Assembly (NCBI RefSeq): GCF_016097555.1
Contig: NC_054704.1
Span: forward strand, 49,203,327-49,267,326
Direction of reading: 5' to 3'
Length of the DNA: 64,000 nt
From: Gigantopelta aegis
Taxonomy: Eukaryota > Mollusca > Gastropoda > Neomphalida > Peltospiridae
In this document: positions 57,971-64,000 of the stretch, in pieces
How positions within the stretch are numbered: the stretch's first letter is position 1
Layout: each line of letters begins with the position of its first letter
Program-made: the position numbers and the translations under genes
Notes under the pieces: model-generated
Seen by the model: the letters and a program-made list of their open reading frames with translations, nothing else
The model's database searches: none
Told to the model about the DNA's origin: nothing

Positions 57971-59091
57971 CCACTGCTTCCTTTTCTTTCACTCCTTATT
58001 TCTCCCAATCTGGCAACTCCTTCCATATTTCAACTTCTTTTGCTGTCTATCTCCACATCCCAGTCCTTGTCTCTCCAACCGCAGCAGGTGCTTGTCTCTT
58101 GTGGCTATCCATGCCACACACCTGTCATTCCCCATCAGCTTTTAGCTGTGGGCTTAGTCTGACCACTTCAGAGAGTGTTCAGTAGTTACTACTGGCATTG
58201 TTAAGAGGCACTTGAAACCACCTACTATGCTTCCTACTACCTGCGGTCGTAAAGGACGAGGATGCCAGGTGGTTGCAGGGAAGTACACAGAGACTGCACC
58301 CATGGAGGAAGTTGAGACAGGTAAGTGATGGTGTGGACAGCTCAAAAGACAGAGTGGGAGGAATAAGTACAAGTACCCTCTGAGGGCAAACACATTGGTT
58401 TAGGGTGTATACTACCAAATCAAATCCCATAGACGACAATAGTGGCTAAAACTCCTACCTGCAGCATATCAATTGAAATAAACACTATGGATATAAATAC
58501 TACCACCCGTCACCCTTAAAGTGAATCAGAAAAATTGGGGAGTCAAGCTGCTCATTTCTGAGATAACGGGTAGCGTCTATGACTACCCTAGTTCTGGACA
58601 AAATTTGAGTACTTTTTTTACAGGTACCCCATACATGTTTCAAGCACAAGGCTACTTGACACAGTGGTACTAGATGAAATAAAATTGCATACATTTTTTG
58701 CCCAGATAAAACTATTTCTTTTACAACCAACACACTCACATTTATCACCAATCACAGGACATGTGGTGTTCACTTTTCTGTGAAAAGTTGGATGCACCTC
58801 GAATTTGACCCAGCCGGAAGTTATTTGGTTTAGTACTGTAGGTTCTAATTAAATGGGGGTGATACTGTCTGGATCATTAGACAAAACTTAATTTTTGAAT
58901 AGAGTAATATGTTTGAAACTTGATAGTTACTTGTGTTTTTCCTTCTGTTCCATTGTCAATTGTGCAGTGTTTTTATTAACTGTTGAAATTTCATGTAAGT
59001 ATTTGTTTTAATTTTTCAGAAAACTATATACGGTGCTAATGTTGTCATTTTTGAAGGTATCATGAGTTTTGTATGCAAAGAGCTTTTACAG
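53167..59091 (+). CDS. UCKL1: Uridine-cytidine kinase-like 1, N-terminal half (partial)
   Basis: Exons 53167-53417, 55740-55846, 56780-56950 and 59020-59091 join in phase and run on past the window. UCKL1 proteins combine a uridine/cytidine kinase domain with a C-terminal UPRT-like domain and act in pyrimidine salvage. An acidic then Lys/Pro-rich leader precedes [13 protein letters not shown], a UCKL1 hallmark. [20 protein letters not shown] follows, holding the Walker A loop (GGSASGKT), then [26 protein letters not shown] and [11 protein letters not shown]. All align with human UCKL1 in order. The first exon here begins with the last base of a split codon, so either an upstream coding exon exists or translation starts at the ATG at 53225. 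The next intron contains the DIRS element. The kinase base-binding half and UPRT domain lie outside the window. Confidence 0.95.
53465..54423. mobile_element. Possible DNA transposon with CGATATCG-containing ends
   Basis: 'gtatactccttgctcacgat' with 'atcgcagg' at the left and 'ccgcgatatcgtagtacccc' with 'agtatac' at the right are imperfect inverted repeats. A third 'gcgatatcgtggtaacc' lies at 54190. Intronic in UCKL1; no transposase seen. Confidence 0.4.
55847..56190 (+). repeat. 74-bp tandem array starting at a UCKL1 splice donor
   Basis: Units start at 55847, 55921, 55995, 56069 and 56143, exactly 74 bases apart, about 4.6 units. The first unit begins with the real donor 'gtaacattcag' after exon 55740-55846; later units read 'gtaatgttcag'. 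Each ends with 'gtcctagccttttcag', which resembles a splice acceptor. Confidence 0.95.
57140..57265 (-). mobile_element. SINE body fragment
   Basis: Contains only the shared body ('tatatgcaccatcccacaga', 'ccagtcatgatgcactggct'); head and tail missing. Confidence 0.8.
57708..57935 (+). mobile_element. SINE with a third head type (head 3, tail B body)
   Basis: Head 'cagtcggtagagcactcg' with 'gtcgtaggattgaacc' is tRNA-like and differs from heads 1 and 2. It joins the common body at 'cacgattggtatatcaaagg' and a tail-B-type 'gacatccaatagccc'. A long T run follows at 57939. Confidence 0.75.
58403..58838 (+). repeat. 450-bp dispersed repeat G, copy 2
   Basis: Same orientation and nearly same length as 25212-25665, with 'ataacgggtagcgtctatga' and 'cacatgtttcaagcacaagg'-like words in both. 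Lies in the UCKL1 intron before exon 59020. Confidence 0.75.
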
Positions 59092-62000
59092 GTAGGTTCA
59101 TTTAAAAATTAAACTAGAAACAAAAATTGTAAAATAGTCTGTATATTCCTTTATAATAGTTTGTTACGGAATGTTTGTGATATACATGTAATGATTTATC
59201 ATTGCTGCTGATAATCCCCCCACTCATCCAAGCATTCGTAGAATGTTGTGTATGAGGAGGATTATTTGAGTAACGAAGCCGAGTGGCTTCAAGGGTTAAA
59301 TCTGCATTTACCTGCTACTTACTACCGCACAAGTAACATTTAAAGCACAGAAAAAACCACGTAATCATAGTACTATATAACCAACGCACTATGAAACTGA
59401 ATATCTGTAAACTATAGCATTGATTTCTCTCTCTCCAGCCCCATAAGGGAAACCTACAAAAAGAAAATTATTTTGATAAAACCAGATCAACAAAATTATC
59501 AGGTACCACATCTCTCAAATAAAACTTTCTGAATGTATCAACCCTAGACCAATTAGCAGTAGTCCTAATTACATTCCTAGAAACACCAGCATGGTGAGCT
59601 GCTGACACTGAGGTCGCTCTAACAGAATGAGCCTTAAACTGCTCTGTGTCAATTCCTGCCAAACACAAACCCTGACAGATCCACATAGAGAGTTGATGAA
59701 GATATGCTTTTGAAAGTTTTAAAAGACACTAAAAGATTTCCTCTTATCTTTAACCTGATTTAAATTAAAAACAAGATTCCTTACGACACACATATGCAAT
59801 TTAATAATAAGCAGAGATTTTCCTGCATGAGATGTCTTCAAGACATTCTGAATTGGTTAAAGCATTACCCCATCTTTAAAAAACATGTCATCTACTGACA
59901 TTGACACCAAAATCTGACTGCTGGGCTGTAACTAATACAATGTAGACAATGTAGAGGCCACATACTTCGTATGAAATCCAATAATTTTGCTACATCCCAT
60001 GTGAAAGTATAACAAGCTCTTGGGGTTTCTCAATATAAACAGCCTTCATAACTAGAAATAAGATGACAATCTTTGAAGTCAAAACCCATAACAGACAACG
60101 TCTGACTAACTGCTGACCTGTGAGTGTTGACAACACTACAGGAACAACCATAAGCACTCAATCCTGATAAATAATTTATAAAATTGTGGGTAGATGGTCT
60201 AAAAGGATTAATCTGCTGTTTACAACAACAAAATACCCATCTTTTCCAGGCATTATTGTATTGATTATTTGTTGATTTTCTCCATGAGCTGACCACCATA
60301 CTGGCAGCCTTTTCTGAAAATCCTCGATTAATGAGTTTCTACCTGACACAGTACATGCGATCAACCGCAGTGTCTTTTGAAGGTGATGCAACACATTGTT
60401 TTGTGGTAAAATCAAAACAAATTTGCCTGCTGGTAACAAAATAGGATTTCGGATCACCATGTTGAGAACAACTGGAAACCAACCCTGTGTTGACCACAAA
60501 GAAACAATCAAAATCACCTCTGGAGAATGGTCGTCTTTAATTTTTTTTAGAACTTGTGGAATCAAACTGAAAGGAGGAAAAGCATAAAATTTTATATTGT
60601 TCCAAGACAGGGTAAAAGCATCACATGCAATCGCACTGGGATCAGGATGCCAAGCCACATACCTTCCCACCTGTGCAATCAAATGAGATGCAAACATCGA
60701 CATCTGGTACAAAGACATAATCACAAATTGCACTAAAAATTTCGACATCTAACATCCATTCTTTGGAATCCTTAAAATTTCTAAATAGAAATTCAGTCAA
60801 AACATTTTCAGCCCCAGGAACAAACACTGCTGAAAGATAAATCTGTCGACTCTGAGCTCATAGTCAGATTTCTTTGCTTAAATTATGTAATGACAAAACT
60901 CTACGATCTAGATTATTAATGTAAGCAACTGCTGTTGTATTGTCAGATTTAACACAAACACATATGTGTACATGACAGCTCCCTACACAAACTCTCCAAA
61001 GCCAAAAAACCCAGCTTTGAGTTCCAAAAAATTAATGTGCCTATCCTGGTGAGATGTACTCCACCGTCCACTAGCTGACCTATCATTCAGGGAATACACA
61101 GCCCCCCCCCCAACCAAGTAAACTGGCATCTGTTTGTAAGACAATGTCAACACTATTCGGTCTAATGGGTCTCCCATTCTCTTTCTCTACATTTGATTTC
61201 CACCATAAAATTTTTGCTCTAGCTTCTTTGCTCAAAACCATTAAAGAATCAAAAGACTTACTGGACTGAAGTGCTAAAACTTTATCTTTAACCAGATATC
61301 GATAAAAAAGGAGTCCCATGTGAACTGCTACAGTGGCCGATAATTAATAGACGTCCAATAAGACTAGCTACCATCCGAATAGTGAAATAGTCACAAATCT
61401 CCAAAACCATTTGACCTTTTTCACCTGACAAATAAATTTTAAATGCCACTGAATTAATGACATAACCCAAGAAACAAATTTCTTGACTTGGTTTCAAAAC
61501 TGATTTCTGGTAATTTACTTTGAAACCCAAAGTCTGCAATATGTTCACCATACGACTGGTAGAAGCTGTAGTATCATCCTGACTACATACCAATGAATCA
61601 TCAATGTAATAAAAGCAGAATATCCCCAAACTTCTAAGAAAGAAAAAAATTGGCTTCATGACCTTCGTAAAGACCCGAGGTGCTGAAGAAAGGCCAAATG
61701 GAAGAGCATTAAATTCATACAGAAGTCCTCTCCCGAAAAATCTCAAATATTTCTTGTAATCCTGATGTATCGGAATACTAAAATAAGCATCCTGAAGATC
61801 GACTGATGTGAAAAAACAATTTCTACTAATTGAATCAAACACCAACCTCAAAGTTTCTTGTTTAAAATGATACCATATTTGACTGGGAATAAGCCCAGGG
61901 GGCCAAGACAACTCATTTGTAGTGTTGTTGGGGGTGGGCTTATTTCCAGACATGGGGCCAATTTTGTTTTAAAAAATTCCAAAGTTCACTAATGAGTAAA

Positions 62001-62151
62001 AGAACCTGAAAATTATCGATAAATAAAACAAAGCGGAAATAAATTTCATTTCTACATCCAAAGAATATTGTTTTTTCATTTATTTCACAGCGTTGTATGA
62101 ACACTCACATAATCCAGCACAAAATACAGTACACAAAGTGAAAGTACATAA

Positions 62152-63594
62152 TCACATGTCAAGTTCATCCTGGTCCCACCCAACAAACTTGATGTCCTCG
62201 GTGTCATCATCCTCATCGTCGAAATCAACTCCAGATTCGATCTCTTCATGCCTCGATTTCCAGTCCAACATTGTCGACCAAGTGAGAACTTAGCAGATAG
62301 TTTCTGCTTTCATGCAATGGTAGAGAAATCCTACAGGACTTTAAAGCCCCCGGATGGTTCTCTCCTCAACAGCTTCCCACGCGGCACTTATCCAGTCTAT
62401 AATGTTCTGTCTTGTCGGTTGCACATAATTCCCTCTGCAGTTCCGTTTTGCCGACTTGAACCACTCGCACCACTATTGCTTTATTTTATCTTTGAACACC
62501 TTGTTTACGTGAGTATCCATTGGCTGGACAAATCCCGTGCAGCCTGAAAAATAAATATTGAATACTATAAACCATCTGTTTACTGCTTCACGCAATTAAT
62601 GCATTTAAATAATGCTAATTAATGCATCATCAAAATAATAAGACTGACCATCCCCAGCACACACACACACACACACACACAAATCATTACTGGTTAATTT
62701 GATTAAAGTCCATAACATACTTAATAGTAGACGACGATTAAAACCGCTGTGGATAAATAAAAAAAACCTGCAACAAACATTGACCAGTTTCCCACTAAAT
62801 TAAAAATAGAATGTATAAATTAATACTATAAATAAAATAACAAAATACTTTAATTTTAATTTGTATGAATAACCAAAAAAAAAAAAAATGTATATACCTC
62901 CTGGTACTGTAACTATGTCGGTCTCGTACTCCTCAAAATGATCTGTTGATGACGTGTAGCTTGTATGCATCCAGTATGAGGAGTCATCGAGTATCATCGT
63001 TGTTTGGTCCCCAGACATGTCGAATGAAATGGAGTACTTTCGCTGTTGTCATCCAACCGTTCTCCGTAGCAGTAATCAGTACATTGTCTGGCACTTTCAA
63101 CGTGGGTAGCACTTGTGTGCCGATATCACCATTTTTCTCCTTGAAGATGATCAAAGCTTTCCGTTTGTCCCCATTAGCACTCTCTGTCAAAGCTACTGTA
63201 CACCCTTTCTTAGCACCGCAGGTGTGAGAGATTCACACAGTCTGCTCCTTTCACCTCATTTGTGTATTTCGGTACAGTGTCAAATCTAACCATCCATATT
63301 CGCTATTTTGTAATCTGTGTAGTCCCATTTCTGTCTTAAAGCGCGGATTGCTGAATGAAAACTGGAAATTTTCTCCTTATAATCACTCGGGATCTTTTGT
63401 GCGTCATTTGTCCCCCGTCTGATTCCCACCGAATATCGCTGCTTCCTCCTAAATAGCCACCTGTTCGATGCCTGGAAATTCTATACTCTAAGCTGACTGG
63501 CAACTTATCTGGCCTTGCTTTGCAGAAAGTAGTTGGACACGCATCTACCTTCTGCCCGCTCATCCTTGAACAATTTGAAGACAGCTTGGTCCAT
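62152..63594 (-). pseudogene. pogo-like transposase with an intron, nested in the DIRS element
   Basis: Minus strand, from MDQAVFKLFKDERAEG at 63594 to a stop at 62152. A CENP-B-type helix-turn-helix (NRWLFRRKQRYSVGIRRGTN) is followed by the DDE core: KRKALIIFKEKNGD, ENGWMTTAKVLHFIRHVW, and LILDDSSYWM with the second Asp. A clean intron at 62544-62897 joins TDIVTVPGG to CTGFVQPMDTHVNKVFKD, matching the uninterrupted family segment. The C-terminus is acidic. Several in-frame stops are present in the first half and one after the junction, so the copy is dead. Terminal inverted repeats were not found; the insertion extends from about 61900 to 63640. Confidence 0.8.
62657..62683. repeat. (CA)n microsatellite
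   Basis: About 13 CA units inside the intron of the pogo-like transposase. Confidence 0.95.
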
Positions 63595-64000
63595 TTCTGT
63601 ACTCTTTGCTTCCACTCCACTACCAATATATTTTGGTTTGCTGTCTTAATAAAAACAGGACAAAATTTACCATTTTTCTTTTCTACTAAGAAAATATTTG
63701 AAATAAATTCCCCCTGTTTATGAGAAACTTGAGAAATTGCTCTCTTCAAACGTAAAGTTTCAACCTGATCTGTAAATAACTTCTCTTGGTTAGAAAAATT
63801 GATAGCTCTTGGCAAAACATTTTGAAAAGGAAGGCTGTTAAACTCAATTCTATAACCACAAACTGTCTGGGTAATCCAAACGTCTGAAGTCAATTTTTTC
63901 CATTCATCAGTAAAACTGGCTGAACGTCCTGCCCATAAAATCGAGTTCACCATTTACCTTTTCTACTTTACTCGCACTGGACCATTGTTTACTGGACCAC

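Larger units (their letters stand above)
59440..64000 (-). mobile_element. DIRS-type tyrosine-recombinase retroelement, broken fossil
   Basis: Antisense to UCKL1, inside its intron, and cut by the window edge. In minus-strand order I recognise the start of a reverse transcriptase region (before 63640), the rest of the reverse transcriptase with a YIDD motif (about 61290-61880), an RNase H-like region (about 60180-61320) and a tyrosine recombinase region (about 59468-60300). This RT-RNase H-YR order defines DIRS. The copy is broken in several places and is split by a pogo-like transposon, so it is not young. Inverted terminal repeats were not identified. Exact left end uncertain. Confidence 0.8.

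Overview
The window is eukaryotic, intron-rich and AT-rich, and reads as an animal genome, most likely a mollusc and probably a gastropod. The evidence is metazoan genes with short GT-AG exons, tRNA-derived SINEs of the kind that fill gastropod and bivalve genomes, and a dense mixture of MITEs, Tc1, pogo, Harbinger, LINE and DIRS sequences. I saw no prokaryotic genes, CRISPR array, rRNA or free-standing tRNA gene. The species was not determined.

Five host genes can be assembled from exons whose splice phases agree. (1) 2199-6408 (+): the last four exons of a coiled-coil protein, best matched to the C-terminus of the CC2D1/Lgd family. (2) 14638-22110 (+): a complete 184-residue ankyrin-repeat protein resembling ANKRD66. 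(3) 24092-27577 (-): a secreted or GPI-anchored reeler-domain protein, first exon missing. (4) 41554-47254 (-): a complete eight-exon squalene monooxygenase (SQLE) of 497 residues, without the long regulatory N-terminus of the vertebrate enzyme. (5) 53167-59091 and beyond the right edge (+): the N-terminal half of a uridine-cytidine kinase-like protein (UCKL1). Genes 2 and 3 converge tail to tail; genes 4 and 5 point away from each other across about 6 kb.

The rest is mostly mobile DNA. It includes at least 15 SINE pieces built from a few interchangeable heads and tails. There are two MULE-like MITEs with about 10-bp target duplications, and several TA-flanked and hAT-like MITEs. A 450-bp repeat is present twice. 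A Tc1 transposon (37278-38883) keeps matching ends and one reading frame apart from four stops. Fragments of a Harbinger transposase and a LINE lie at 31-32.6 kb. At the right edge, on the minus strand inside a UCKL1 intron, a broken DIRS-type retroelement carries a nested pogo-like transposon that has its own intron.

The host genes look like unrelated housekeeping functions: sterol synthesis, nucleoside salvage, endosomal trafficking, an ankyrin scaffold and an extracellular reeler protein. They do not form an operon or system. The unusual material lies in how repeats are assembled and where they sit: modular SINEs, a tandem array starting exactly at a splice donor, and mobile elements ending within 18-46 bases of splice sites.
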